Source: an uncultured Flavobacteriaceae bacterium
GTDB lineage: Bacteria; Bacteroidota; Bacteroidia; Flavobacteriales; Flavobacteriaceae
Length of the DNA: 64,000 nucleotides
NCBI GenBank assembly: GCA_947500575.1
Contig: CANMSI010000001.1
Location: forward strand, 1,054,001-1,118,000
Direction of reading: 5' to 3'
Shown here: piece by piece, positions 1 through 9,292 of the stretch
Layout: every line of letters begins with the position of its first letter
How positions within the stretch are numbered: the stretch's first letter is position 1
Translations under genes and position numbers: made by a program
The notes under the pieces: generated by a model
The model's database searches: none
What the model saw: only the letters and a program-made list of their open reading frames with translations
Told to the model about the DNA's origin: nothing

Positions 1-690
1 AATGCCTGGTTACATCTAAAAGAATTAGTTGAAGTGGAGTTAAATGCTGTTACAGATAATCCCATTATTATAGACGATCAACTTACTATAAGTGGTGGTA
101 ATTTTCATGGACAGCCTTTGGCCATGGCCTTGGACTATGCTTGCCTAGCAGCATCAGAAATTGGAAATATATCGGACCGTAGAATTTACCTTGCACTCGA
201 AGGAAATAGTCCCGGCATCCCAAAATTACTTATGGAAGATACTGGTATTAATTCTGGATACATGATTCTTCAGTACACCTCAGCTGCATTGGCTAGTGAA
301 AATAAAGGTTTGTGTTTCCCGTCAAGCGCAGATAGCATTCCTACCTCTTTAGGACAAGAAGATCATGTTAGTATGGGGTCTATTGGAGGAAGAAAGGCGC
401 TTCAGGTTATTCAGAATGTAGAAAAAATTTTAGCCATCGAATTATTAACAGCTGCCCAAGCATTCGAATTTAGAAAACCTCTTAAATCCGGTCCCCTATT
501 AGAACCTATTCATAGAGAGATAAGAAAAAAAGTGGCCTTTGCAGAAAAAGACCGCGTTTTCGCAAATGATATTGCAATAGCCATTGAAATGATCCAAGAT
601 CAAATGATAGTTTCAGTTATAGATCGTGTGATGAATGAAAAAAAACAAAAACTTAGCACCAACTACTCCAACGAATTTGAAGTATATTAA
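1..690 (+). CDS. hutH: Histidine ammonia-lyase, C-terminal part (cut by window edge)
   Basis: This is the C-terminal part of a histidine ammonia-lyase, which removes ammonia from histidine to give urocanate, the first step of histidine breakdown. The frame is open to base 1, so the start and the MIO-forming Ala-Ser-Gly site lie outside the window; a GTG at 34 is only an internal codon. The visible 229 residues carry the family block ELNAVTDNP near the edge and the downstream block SLGQEDHVSMGS, which contains the active-site Glu region, followed by the helical C-terminus. It heads a hutHIUG run in which all genes are tightly spaced. Family assignment is very firm; only the length is unknown. 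Confidence 0.96.
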   Translation, partial: NAWLHLKELVEVELNAVTDNPIIIDDQLTISGGNFHGQPLAMALDYACLAASEIGNISDRRIYLALEGNSPGIPKLLMEDTGINSGYMILQYTSAALASENKGLCFPSSADSIPTSLGQEDHVSMGSIGGRKALQVIQNVEKILAIELLTAAQAFEFRKPLKSGPLLEPIHREIRKKVAFAEKDRVFANDIAIAIEMIQDQMIVSVIDRVMNEKKQKLSTNYSNEFEVY

Positions 691-694
691 TAGC

Positions 695-1936
695 ATGAAA
701 CAACACATACTCCTAGGTCCATTTAAAGCTTTGCTCCCTATGTCCGGATTAGCCTTAAAGGGTAGCATTAAAGATGATTCTTTGCCTATAGTTCCCAATG
801 CAGGTATTTGGATTGAACATGGTTTTATAAAAAGTATTGACACCTACCAGACATTAAAGAAGAAGGTTCCTTTAGCGGCTACAGAAATTATGTATTTGGA
901 GAAAGATTATGTAGGACTTCCGGGCTTTGTTGATGCGCATACACATATCTGCTATGCGGGTACTAGGGCACAAGATTATGCGCTTCGAAATGCGGGGAAA
1001 TCGTATTTGGAAATTGCCAAAGCAGGTGGAGGCATCTGGGACACCGTAACACAAACCCGAAAAGCATCGGAGACAACGCTTATAAAAGGAATTATACAAC
1101 GTGCCAAAAGGCATCTTATGGATGGCATAACTACTATTGAGGTAAAAAGCGGTTATGGACTTTCTGTGACCGAAGAGTTAAAAATGCTCCGAGCTATTAA
1201 GGAAGCGAATTCTCAAATTGAAACTGACCTCATTGCTACATGCTTGGCAGCTCATACTTTTCCCAAGGATTACAGGGGAAACATTTCTGATTATGTGGAA
1301 GAAATGACTGCCCATCTTTTCCCATTATTAAAAGAAGAGCGGCTAACCAACAGAGTAGATGCCTTCATTGAAGAAGGGGCATTCTCTAACAAAGTAATTA
1401 CACCTTACTTTGAAAAAGCCCAAGAAATGGGTTTTGATATAACGGTACATGCCGATCAGTTTTCTACGGGAGGTAGTGAAGTGGCAGTAAACTTCAAAGC
1501 AGTAAGCGCAGATCATTTGGAAGTTAGTTCTAATAAGGAAATAAGCTTATTAGCTAAAAGTAATGTCATTGCAACTGCGCTCCCAGGAGCATCCATTGGT
1601 TTGGGTTGTTCATTTACCCCTGCACGGAAAATTTTGGATGCTGGAGGTGCACTAGCTATTGCCAGCGACTGGAATCCAGGATCTGCGCCCATGGGAAATT
1701 TGGTGGCCCAGGCGGCCATGCTGGGAACATTCCAAAAATTAACAAATGCAGAGGTGTTCGCCGGAATTACCTTTAGAGCTGCAGCTGCCTTAAACAAAAA
1801 AGATAGAGGCCGCTTGGAGGTGGGCTGCATGGGAGATATTGTTGCTTACCCAGGCGCAGATTATAGAGAAATATTATATCAGCAAGGTTCTCTGAAACCT
1901 TCCATGGTATGGAAAAAAGGACAACTTATTTCGTAA
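695..1936 (+). CDS. hutI: Imidazolonepropionase
   Basis: Hydrolyses 4-imidazolone-5-propionate to N-formimidoylglutamate, the third step of the hut pathway. It is a metal-dependent amidohydrolase-fold enzyme of 413 residues when started at the ATG at 695; the frame extends to an ATG at 635, but that would overlap hutH by 56 bases and add 20 unconserved residues. The metal-binding DAHTH motif (His82, His84), a later His in VHADQ (His252) and the Asp of ASDWNPG (Asp325) are all present, with the family block SGYGLS in between. It follows hutH by 4 bases and precedes hutU by 7, so co-transcription is expected. No regulator of the operon is visible. Confidence 0.95.
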   Translation: MKQHILLGPFKALLPMSGLALKGSIKDDSLPIVPNAGIWIEHGFIKSIDTYQTLKKKVPLAATEIMYLEKDYVGLPGFVDAHTHICYAGTRAQDYALRNAGKSYLEIAKAGGGIWDTVTQTRKASETTLIKGIIQRAKRHLMDGITTIEVKSGYGLSVTEELKMLRAIKEANSQIETDLIATCLAAHTFPKDYRGNISDYVEEMTAHLFPLLKEERLTNRVDAFIEEGAFSNKVITPYFEKAQEMGFDITVHADQFSTGGSEVAVNFKAVSADHLEVSSNKEISLLAKSNVIATALPGASIGLGCSFTPARKILDAGGALAIASDWNPGSAPMGNLVAQAAMLGTFQKLTNAEVFAGITFRAAAALNKKDRGRLEVGCMGDIVAYPGADYREILYQQGSLKPSMVWKKGQLIS

Positions 1937-1943
1937 GAATTAT

Positions 1944-3971
1944 ATGGACAAACCTATATTAGATTTTAAATCTCAGATCGTTCAGGGAATTCCCAAGGTA
2001 TTACCCCCTAAAACAAAAGCTATTGCAGGCACAGCTAATTCCGCACCTAAGCGAAAAGCTATTTTGTCTTTGGAAGAAAAAAAGTTAGCCATTAGAAATG
2101 CACTTAGATATTTCCCAGAATCCTGGCATACGGAATTGGCTGTAGAATTCGCTAAAGAGTTAGCTACTTGGGGAAGAATCTATATGCATCGTTTTCAGCC
2201 AAGTTATGAGATGTATGCAAGACCTATAGATGCATACCCTGCCAAAACCCATCAGGCGGCAAGTATTATGCTGATGATTCAGAATAATCTGGATCCAAAA
2301 GTGGCACAGCATCCAAATGAATTAATTACCTATGGAGGTAATGGTGCTGTTTTTCAAAATTGGGCGCAGTACCTTCTCACACTAAAATACCTTGCCACCA
2401 TGACCGATGAGCAAACGCTTCATATTTATTCAGGGCATCCTATGGGCTTGTTTCCGTCCACTAAAGAAGCTCCTAGAGTAGTGGTAACCAATGGTATGAT
2501 GATCCCTAATTATTCCAAACCAGATGATTGGGAAAAATACAATGCCTTAGGTGTTACACAATATGGTCAGATGACTGCAGGTTCCTATATGTATATTGGA
2601 CCACAGGGTATTGTGCACGGCACGGCAATTACGGTAATGAACGCTTTTAGAAAAGTACTCAAAAAAGGAGAAACACCTCATGGGAAAATATTTCTAACCG
2701 CTGGTCTAGGAGGTATGAGTGGCGCACAACCCAAAGCAGGTAATATAGCACAATGCATAACCATCTGTGCAGAGGTAAATGAAGTAGCTGCAGTAAAAAG
2801 ACATTCGCAAGGATGGGTAGATGAGCTAATTTATGATCTCGATAGCCTGGTAAAGAGAACAAGAAAAGCCATGATAGCTAAGGAAATTATATCATTAGCG
2901 TATGTGGGCAATGTAGTAGATGTATGGGAACGTTTTTACGAAGAAGAATTATTTATTCATCTGGGATCGGACCAAACCTCTTTACACAATCCATGGTCTG
3001 GCGGATACTATCCGGTTGGACTCTCTTTCGAAGCTGCGAACGATTTAATGAGTACTGCTCCGGAGACTTTTAAATTGAAGGTACAAGAATCTTTGCGCAG
3101 ACAAGTAAATGCAATTAATAAACATACCGAGAAGGGCACTTATTTTTTTGACTACGGAAATGCCTTTTTATTAGAAGCTTCTAGAGCTGGTGCTGCGGTA
3201 CTTACCAAGGACAAAATTTCTTTTAAATACCCCTCTTATGTGCAAGATATTCTGGGTCCGCTCTGTTTCGATTATGGTTTTGGTCCGTTTAGATGGGTTT
3301 GTACTTCGGCAAATCCTGAAGATCTTGAAAAGACAGATGCAATAGCTCTCCAGGTCATGGAAGCCATCAAAGAAGAAGCACCAGAAGAAATACAACAACA
3401 ATTGCAAGACAATATTCAATGGATTTCGGAGGCAGGAGCAAATAAATTGGTAGTGGGTTCACAAGCGCGAATTCTATATGCCGATGCTGAAGGAAGAGCA
3501 AAGATAGCCGAGGCTTTTAACCAAGCTATTGCAAGTGGCACAATTTCAGCACCCATTGTTCTAGGTAGAGACCATCATGATGTGAGCGGCACCGATTCTC
3601 CTTATAGAGAAACTAGCAATATCTATGATGGCAGCAAGTTCACTGCAGATATGGCCATCCATAATGTCATTGGTGATAGTTTTAGAGGAGCTACCTGGGT
3701 TTCTATCCATAACGGTGGTGGTGTTGGCTGGGGCGAAGTAATTAATGGCGGATTTGGAATGGTCCTAGACGGTTCTTCGCAAGCGTCTCATCGTATAAAA
3801 AACATGCTCTTTTATGATGTAAATAATGGTATTTCTAGAAGAAGCTGGGCGCGAAATAAAGAGGCTATTTTTGCGATTGAACGAGAAATGAAGCGCACCC
3901 CAGAACTCAAAGTAACACTTCCAAATCTGGTAGCAGATTCTTTATTGGAAGACTTATTTGATACACAATGA
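1944..3971 (+). CDS. hutU: Urocanate hydratase, long form
   Basis: Urocanase, the NAD-dependent cytoplasmic enzyme converting urocanate to imidazolonepropionate. The NAD-binding glycine block GLGGMSGAQPKAG is at residues 254-266, and the C-terminal blocks DYGFGPFRWVCTS and GWGEVINGGFG are intact. At 675 residues it is about 120 longer than the familiar 555-residue enzyme of Pseudomonas and matches the long form known from animals and some Bacteroidota. It lies 7 bases after hutI and overlaps hutG by 4 bases (ATGA), which implies translational coupling. No defects are seen. Confidence 0.95.
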   Translation: MDKPILDFKSQIVQGIPKVLPPKTKAIAGTANSAPKRKAILSLEEKKLAIRNALRYFPESWHTELAVEFAKELATWGRIYMHRFQPSYEMYARPIDAYPAKTHQAASIMLMIQNNLDPKVAQHPNELITYGGNGAVFQNWAQYLLTLKYLATMTDEQTLHIYSGHPMGLFPSTKEAPRVVVTNGMMIPNYSKPDDWEKYNALGVTQYGQMTAGSYMYIGPQGIVHGTAITVMNAFRKVLKKGETPHGKIFLTAGLGGMSGAQPKAGNIAQCITICAEVNEVAAVKRHSQGWVDELIYDLDSLVKRTRKAMIAKEIISLAYVGNVVDVWERFYEEELFIHLGSDQTSLHNPWSGGYYPVGLSFEAANDLMSTAPETFKLKVQESLRRQVNAINKHTEKGTYFFDYGNAFLLEASRAGAAVLTKDKISFKYPSYVQDILGPLCFDYGFGPFRWVCTSANPEDLEKTDAIALQVMEAIKEEAPEEIQQQLQDNIQWISEAGANKLVVGSQARILYADAEGRAKIAEAFNQAIASGTISAPIVLGRDHHDVSGTDSPYRETSNIYDGSKFTADMAIHNVIGDSFRGATWVSIHNGGGVGWGEVINGGFGMVLDGSSQASHRIKNMLFYDVNNGISRRSWARNKEAIFAIEREMKRTPELKVTLPNLVADSLLEDLFDTQ

Positions 3972-4945
3972 AAGGGTATAAAAAAACATCTGAGACTATT
4001 TGGAAGGGTCGTACTTCTGACACTACTGCCTATCTTCATGAAAAGGTTATTTTTATTAATCTAGCAACAGAATCCTTAGCCTTAAGGAGTCAAAAAGCTT
4101 TTGGACTTGTAGGATATAGCTGTGATACAGGTGTTCATAGAAATCATGGTAGAATAGGGGCGGCAGAAGGACCTATTCATATTAGACAGGCACTTGCTAA
4201 ACTCCCCAATCATTTAAAACCCAGCTCCCAGCTCCTAGACGTAGGCACTATACAATGCGAAGATGGAGATATGGAAACCGCGCAACTACTATTATCAAAG
4301 CAAGTTACCAATCTATTAAGCAACAACATATTTCCATTGGTCGTTGGAGGCGGGCATGATATTGCTTATGGACATTTTAAAGGAATCGATACTTTCTTGA
4401 ATGTCAAGAAACAAAATACAACACTAGGGATTATCAATTTTGATGCTCATTTTGATTTGCGCAATCTGAAGGGTCAAGGAAATTCTGGAACTCCTTTTTT
4501 CCAGATAGCAAGCGACTGTAAAAAAGAACAAAAAAAATTCAACTATTTATGTCTTGGAATCCGAGAGGATGCGAATACTGAAGACCTTTTTAAAACTGCC
4601 AATGCCTTAGGAGTACATTATATTACAAACGAGGCTTTTCAGATGTATCGTTGGAATGCTATTCAAAAAGAGATTCAACAGTTTACTTCTCAAGTAGATC
4701 ACTTATATATTACGATTGATCTGGATGGTTTTTCTTCTGCATATGCTCCTGGTGTTAGTGCAGCTTCTCCCATGGGATTTGCTCCAAACATGGTACTTGC
4801 CTCCTTGCAAGAAATCATTAAAACAAAAAAGGTATTAAGTCTAGATATCGCCGAGATGAATCCCAACTACGATATCGATGGACAAACCGCTAAATTGGCT
4901 GCTTCTTTATTGCATTTTACCATGCACAAAACAGATCTACTCTAA
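3968..4945 (+). CDS. hutG: Formimidoylglutamase (arginase family)
   Basis: Ureohydrolase-family enzyme of 325 residues, expected to hydrolyse N-formimidoylglutamate to glutamate and formamide, the last hut step. The binuclear Mn ligand motifs are all visible: GGGH (His130), DAHFD (Asp159, His161, Asp163) and IDLDG (Asp251, Asp253). The ATG overlaps the hutU stop in an ATGA, and its own end overlaps the convergent homogentisate dioxygenase gene by 9 bases. Arginase and agmatinase have the same fold; the hut context decides the call. Confidence 0.9.
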   Translation: MKGYKKTSETIWKGRTSDTTAYLHEKVIFINLATESLALRSQKAFGLVGYSCDTGVHRNHGRIGAAEGPIHIRQALAKLPNHLKPSSQLLDVGTIQCEDGDMETAQLLLSKQVTNLLSNNIFPLVVGGGHDIAYGHFKGIDTFLNVKKQNTTLGIINFDAHFDLRNLKGQGNSGTPFFQIASDCKKEQKKFNYLCLGIREDANTEDLFKTANALGVHYITNEAFQMYRWNAIQKEIQQFTSQVDHLYITIDLDGFSSAYAPGVSAASPMGFAPNMVLASLQEIIKTKKVLSLDIAEMNPNYDIDGQTAKLAASLLHFTMHKTDLL

Positions 4946-6094
4946 CCAAGATTGATAATATTTTCCATCGTCTATATCCAAAGCGGCTTGTGTTAGCTGC
5001 AAAGGCTTAAAGGTATCTATCATCACCGCCAGCTCTTCTGTTTTGCTCTTTCCAATACTTGCTTCATAGGTTCCTGGGTGGGGGCCATGAGGAATACCTG
5101 CAGGATGTAATGAAATATATCCTTTGTCTATATTATTTCTGCTCATAAAATCACCGTCAACATAATACAATACCTCATCAGAATCTATATTAGAATGGTT
5201 ATAGGGGGCAGGAATAGACTGCGGGTGGTAATCATATAAACGCGGACAAAAGGAACATACTACAAAAGCACTTGTTTCAAATGTTTGATGCACAGGTGGT
5301 GGCTGATGTACTCTTCCAGTAATGGGTTCAAAATTATGAATGGAAAACCCATATGGAAAATTGTAACCATCCCACCCCACCACATCAAAGGGGTGAGAAG
5401 CATATACAAGATGGTGTAATTGTCCTTGCTTTTTTACCTTCATTACAAACTCCCCTATTTCATCATGTGTTTGTAAGTTTTGCGGTAGTTTAAAATCGCG
5501 CTCGCAAAAAGGAGAATGCTCTAAATGTTGTCCAAACCAATTTCGATAGCGTTTGGGGGTATAGATTGGATGATACGATTCCGTAACCAATAAACGGTTA
5601 TCTTCTGTATCAAATGTAATTTGATAAATCATACCACGAGGAATCACCAAATAATCCCCATACTCAAAGGAAATTTCACCAAGCATAGTTTTCAAAACAC
5701 CCGTTCCTTTATGAATAAACAAAAGCTCATCTGCATCGGTATTTTTATAAAAATACGTCGTCATAGACTTCTTTGGTGCCGCCAAACCAACGTGTACGTC
5801 ATTATTAAATAGGATTGTTTTTCTACTTTCTAAAAAATCATCTTGAGGTGCTACTTCAAACCCGTGTAGTAATCTCGATTTAATATTATGTGCTACGGCT
5901 GCTTTAGGATTTATATCTATTATTTTTCCAACTTCTTTTACCTGCGTTGGCCTATGCAAATGATACATCAAGGAAGACATTCCATCAAAACCGATAGTTC
6001 CAAATAACTGCTCATAATGAAGGGTACCGTCTTCTTTCTTAAAAATGGTGTGTCGCTTTTGCGGAATTTTACCTAGGGTATGGTATAAAGGCAT
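4937..6094 (-). CDS. hmgA: Homogentisate 1,2-dioxygenase (Bacteroidota type)
   Basis: Fe(II) ring-cleaving dioxygenase of tyrosine/phenylalanine breakdown, converting homogentisate to maleylacetoacetate. The 385-residue length and the opening MPLYHTLGKIPQKRH are typical of the Bacteroidota branch, which is shorter than the roughly 430-440-residue animal and proteobacterial enzymes. The C-terminal cupin holds the likely iron ligands His300, Glu307 and His336 (blocks YNHSNIDSDEV and GIPHGPHPG). It stands alone on the minus strand, convergent with hutG by a 9-base overlap; no other tyrosine-degradation genes are in view. The ligand assignments are from motif position only. Confidence 0.85.
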   Translation of the reverse strand: MPLYHTLGKIPQKRHTIFKKEDGTLHYEQLFGTIGFDGMSSLMYHLHRPTQVKEVGKIIDINPKAAVAHNIKSRLLHGFEVAPQDDFLESRKTILFNNDVHVGLAAPKKSMTTYFYKNTDADELLFIHKGTGVLKTMLGEISFEYGDYLVIPRGMIYQITFDTEDNRLLVTESYHPIYTPKRYRNWFGQHLEHSPFCERDFKLPQNLQTHDEIGEFVMKVKKQGQLHHLVYASHPFDVVGWDGYNFPYGFSIHNFEPITGRVHQPPPVHQTFETSAFVVCSFCPRLYDYHPQSIPAPYNHSNIDSDEVLYYVDGDFMSRNNIDKGYISLHPAGIPHGPHPGTYEASIGKSKTEELAVMIDTFKPLQLTQAALDIDDGKYYQSWLE

Positions 6095-6415
6095 ATAATT
6101 CTCTTTTGATTATGCTTCTCAAAATTACAATAAATCTGGGTTCCGAGAGGTTCAAAATCAGAGATTTAATGCATTATTTTCCTATTTCGTATACGTATGG
6201 TAATAAAAAGCGAGAGTAGGTTTACGAGTTATTAAAAAGTAGTCTTGGATGAGACAAAAGACATTCGTTTCGGTGTTCTTAATTCTAATTTTTGCAGGAA
6301 TTCAACAGCATAAGGTATCCTGACCTACTTTTTATGACAGATGACAACAATAATTATGGCAAGCATTAAAAAAAAGGTTTCTTTAAGCTGAAAATTAATA
6401 AGCAAACCAAAATTT
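6095..6415. other. Intergenic region with a 24-codon signal-peptide-like frame
   Basis: This 321-base stretch separates the divergently transcribed hmgA and the outer-membrane barrel gene, so it should hold both promoters, but no convincing TAnnTTTG element was found. On the plus strand 6249-6323 encodes a 24-residue frame with a basic start and a hydrophobic core (MRQKTFVSVFLILIFAGIQQ...), like an isolated signal peptide. It may be chance or the stump of a lost exported protein. Nothing else is recognised. Confidence 0.3.
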
Positions 6416-6943
6416 ATGAAAAAATATATCTTCATAGTTCTTGCAGCAACTTTTTTTACTGCAAATGCTCAAAACGATTATACAGATAGGGACAAATTTA
6501 AAGTTGGTATCAATGCAGCTCTGCCATTAGGGGATGCAGCAAATTTTTCCAGCTTTAGTTTAGGGTTCGATGTGGCATATCAATACGGAGTTTCTAAAAG
6601 TTTTGATATTGGTCTTGCCAGTGGTTTTACCAATGCCTTTGGTAAAACAGAGAATTTCACGGATGGGACTATAGAGATAGAAACATCATTTGACAACATT
6701 CAATTTCTTCCCTTGGCTGGTGTATTCCGATTTTACCCCACGGTTAGGAGTAGAGTTAATTTTGGTGCAGATTTGGGATATGCCGTAGGCATTAGCGAAG
6801 GGAATACTGGCGGCTTTTACTACAGACCAATATTGGTAATAGATATTGGGAGAGGCACAGAAATCAACTTTTCGTACACAGGAATTAATTTAGATGGAGG
6901 GAGCTGGGAAACTGCTACCTTAGGCTTACAGTTTGCATTTTAA
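6416..6943 (+). CDS. Small outer-membrane beta-barrel protein
   Basis: A 175-residue exported protein with a clear signal peptide (MKKYIFIVLAATFFTANAQ, cleavage after about residue 19). The rest alternates hydrophobic and polar residues in short strands (for example FSLGFDVAYQYGVSKSFDIGLASGF), ending in Phe (LQFAF) as outer-membrane barrels do. It resembles the small OmpA/OmpX-like porin-family barrels common in Bacteroidota. It stands alone, with terminator-like repeats downstream. The substrate or role is unknown. Confidence 0.7.
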   Translation: MKKYIFIVLAATFFTANAQNDYTDRDKFKVGINAALPLGDAANFSSFSLGFDVAYQYGVSKSFDIGLASGFTNAFGKTENFTDGTIEIETSFDNIQFLPLAGVFRFYPTVRSRVNFGADLGYAVGISEGNTGGFYYRPILVIDIGRGTEINFSYTGINLDGGSWETATLGLQFAF

Positions 6944-6953
6944 TTAGATACAA

Positions 6954-6986
6954 CAAAAAAAGCCTTCCATATTGGAAAGCCTTTCA
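6954..6986 (-). terminator. Imperfect hairpin with T-run, probable terminator
   Basis: Read on the minus strand, AAAG(G)CTTTCC pairs with GGAAGGCTTT (one bulged G and one G-T wobble), and a run of seven T follows (plus-strand A-run ending at 6960). It lies between two convergent genes and could end the Nudix-regulator transcript, about 150 bases past its stop. The plus-strand version is weaker because the wobble becomes an A-C mismatch. Confidence 0.45.
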
Positions 6987-7032
6987 TTGGTGTTTACCAC
7001 TTTGAAATATTCCAAAATTAGTAAAACAACCT

Positions 7033-7054
7033 TGTCTTAACCTAAGTTAAGACA
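7033..7054. repeat. 9-bp perfect inverted repeat, 4-nt loop
   Basis: TGTCTTAAC and GTTAAGACA flank the loop CTAA in the convergent intergenic space. There is no T-run, so it may be a stabilising stem or a weak bidirectional terminator rather than an operator. It does not match the island operator. Confidence 0.5.
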
Positions 7055-7132
7055 CAACACAACGATGCAAATATAGCAAAGGTTTTTTATTTAACGTTCA
7101 GGAGGTGAAGCAATATGACAACATTGTTCTAC

Positions 7133-7828
7133 TTATAAGACAAAATCAAACCCAGAAGCAGATAGACCCTTGTATTTATCATAATCAAATTGATACAAAA
7201 AAGCGCCTTTTTTAGAGGTTGTTCTATCTTTCTCTTCCAACTTGATAAGTAAGTTAAAAGAAAGTAGTTTTTTTCTAAAATTACGATCGTCCAATTTTCG
7301 TTGATATATCGCTTCATACAAACTTTGAAGTTGTGGAATCGTAAACTTTTTAGGCAGTAATTCAAAACCTAATGGTTGGTGGCGTGCCTTTAATCGTAAT
7401 TCTTTAAGTGCATCTAAGACCATCATATTATGATCTAAAACGAGCTTCGGTAATTCATCAAACGAAAACCATTTAGCACCAAGCTTTTCTACTTGCCCCT
7501 TATCATAATCATCAATCCGTATTAAAGCATACTGGGCAATAGAAATACATCGAGCACCTGAATCTCTGTCTACATCGCTATATGTTTTCAATTCTTCTAA
7601 AAAAATATCTTCTAAGCCGGTAAACTGTAATAATACTCTTCTTGCAGTATCTGTAACACATTCCCTTTCGTCCACAAAACTTCCAATAAGCGACCATTTC
7701 CCCGCCAAAGGATCTATTCTTCTCTTAAAAACCAATAGTTTTAAAACTCCTTTGCTAAATCCAAAAACAATACAGTCTGCTGCCACTAGTATTCTCTCTT
7801 GATTTTTATAGGTGCGTTTTTTGTCCAA
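7133..7828 (-). CDS. Nudix-domain transcriptional regulator (NrtR/AraR-like)
   Basis: An N-terminal Nudix-like domain is followed by a winged-helix-like C-terminal half (block PLGFELLPKKFTIPQLQSLYE), the layout of the NrtR/AraR-type regulators common in Bacteroidota. Enzymatic Nudix proteins need GX5EX7REUXEEXGU; here the box reads GSFVDERECVTDTARRVLLQ and the catalytic Glu cluster is lost, which fits an effector-sensing rather than hydrolytic domain. The frame runs up to an ATG at 7921, but the extra 31 residues are hydrophobic and unlike the family. A TTG at 7828 gives a normal N-terminus (LDKKRTYKNQERIL) of 231 residues; the start is uncertain. Its target is not clear. Confidence 0.75.
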   Translation of the reverse strand: MDKKRTYKNQERILVAADCIVFGFSKGVLKLLVFKRRIDPLAGKWSLIGSFVDERECVTDTARRVLLQFTGLEDIFLEELKTYSDVDRDSGARCISIAQYALIRIDDYDKGQVEKLGAKWFSFDELPKLVLDHNMMVLDALKELRLKARHQPLGFELLPKKFTIPQLQSLYEAIYQRKLDDRNFRKKLLSFNLLIKLEEKDRTTSKKGAFLYQFDYDKYKGLSASGFDFVL

Positions 7829-8041
7829 GATATTTATTTGTTTAATAATCGCTAAAATAATAAATGGAACCAACTCTAAGGAATAAAGTAGCTTGTAGGA
7901 GATAAAAATAGATGGCAACAACTGTTTTTAGTTAAAATACCTGTTTTGAGGGTTGTTTTACATCCTTTTTTGACTTTTCATCTATCCAACGAATTTTATC
8001 TACGTAGGTCTTATAATTTAGTTCAAAGACCTTTTATACCA

Positions 8042-8049
8042 TAATTTTG
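8042..8049 (+). promoter_or_regulatory. Possible Bacteroidota -7 box (TAnnTTTG)
   Basis: TAATTTTG fits the Bacteroidota -7 consensus TAnnTTTG and ends 20 bases before the ATG of the lipoprotein gene at 8069. No clear TTTG -33 partner is present, so support is modest. Confidence 0.35.
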
Positions 8050-8068
8050 CATTTCCAATAAAGGATCT

Positions 8069-9286
8069 ATGAAAATCTATAAAATCTTTAGCATCTCGTT
8101 TTTAAGTCTGGGCCTATTGTCTTTTCTTAATGCATGCGCTACCGAAGAGCTTACAGTGGATGCAGATCCTATTATAGAAAATACCGCAACAAACACACCA
8201 ATAGATACTCCATTGCCAGAGGAATTACCAATCACTACTAGCGAAATGGTTTATCATTGGATTGAAAAAGCACAGCTAGAAAATGGCCTATTAGAAAGTG
8301 CTGAGCATACCAATTTTGTATCGCTCTATGATAATTCTTTGGCTGCAATCGTTTTTATGAAACAAGGTAAAATAGCCAATGCTGAAAAGATTTTTGATTT
8401 TTTCAATAACAAGGTACAGACAGAACTAGAAGCAGGAACTGGTGGGTTCTTCCAATCACGGAATGAAGAAGGTAATGAAGGTGGACGTACATGGATGGGT
8501 GACAATGCGTGGCTTTTGATTGCACTAAATCACTACCATGAGCTTGTGGGAAATCAAAGGTATGAGCATATGGTAGATACTTTGGAGGAATGGCTTCGAT
8601 CTTTACAGGAAGAAGATGGCGGACTTATTGGTGGTTACAACGAGGACGGAACTCAAATTCCCAAGGTTACCGAAGGAATCATCACCGCTTTTAACGCAGT
8701 TGAAGGATATGATGATTTTCATAAGAACATTTTAAATTATCTAAAAAACGAACGTTGGGATACCTCTAACAGCTTACTTGTAGCATCACCAGAAACTCCT
8801 GCTTATAATTACGCCTTGGATCTACATCCATTGGGGTATGGCATTTTAAGCGATTTTCCTGAGGCTTCATTACAGCAGGCAAATAGGTACAAGAATACAC
8901 AAATTGCAACGGTCAACGGAACACAAGTCACGGGTTATTGTTTTGATGAAGATAAAGATGTTATATGGTTAGAAGGTACTGCTCAAATGGCAGTAGCTTT
9001 TCAGCAGGCCAACTTACCTATGGAGGCAACTAAACTATTAAAGGAATTAGAAAAGACAGTTATTGCTAGTACACTTACAGAAAATGCCATTGGCATTCCA
9101 TATACCACCAATAATGGAAGTACCTATGGAGCATCGGCCTTATGGGATCATGCAGATACAACACCGGCTATTTCATCTAGTGCATGGTATTTATTTGCAA
9201 AACTAAACTTTAGCCCATTTAGCTTGGGAAAAGATAAAGGAATGCCTGAAGCAGATAAATTTTGGTTACAAATGGCGGCACAGTAA
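8069..9286 (+). CDS. Lipoprotein with alpha/alpha-toroid-like architecture
   Basis: A 405-residue predicted lipoprotein: hydrophobic leader, lipobox-like FLNAC with Cys23, then a Thr/Pro/Glu-rich linker to about residue 55. The body has repeated helical segments with aromatic and Gly/Asp-rich turns (DNSLAAIVFMKQGK, WMGDNAWLLIALNHY, EEDGGLIGGYNEDG), as in six-hairpin glycosidase-like or lanthionine-cyclase-like toroids. I do not recognise the exact family, and no catalytic pair can be assigned. It is monocistronic, converging with the Crp/Fnr gene after a 6-base gap. A carbohydrate-related role is only a guess. Confidence 0.5.
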   Translation: MKIYKIFSISFLSLGLLSFLNACATEELTVDADPIIENTATNTPIDTPLPEELPITTSEMVYHWIEKAQLENGLLESAEHTNFVSLYDNSLAAIVFMKQGKIANAEKIFDFFNNKVQTELEAGTGGFFQSRNEEGNEGGRTWMGDNAWLLIALNHYHELVGNQRYEHMVDTLEEWLRSLQEEDGGLIGGYNEDGTQIPKVTEGIITAFNAVEGYDDFHKNILNYLKNERWDTSNSLLVASPETPAYNYALDLHPLGYGILSDFPEASLQQANRYKNTQIATVNGTQVTGYCFDEDKDVIWLEGTAQMAVAFQQANLPMEATKLLKELEKTVIASTLTENAIGIPYTTNNGSTYGASALWDHADTTPAISSSAWYLFAKLNFSPFSLGKDKGMPEADKFWLQMAAQ

Positions 9287-9292
9287 TGCAAC

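Noticed and set aside
635-694. Extended N-terminus for hutI from an ATG at 635
   Set aside because: It overlaps hutH by 56 bases and adds 20 residues unlike the family; the ATG at 695 fits the normal length.
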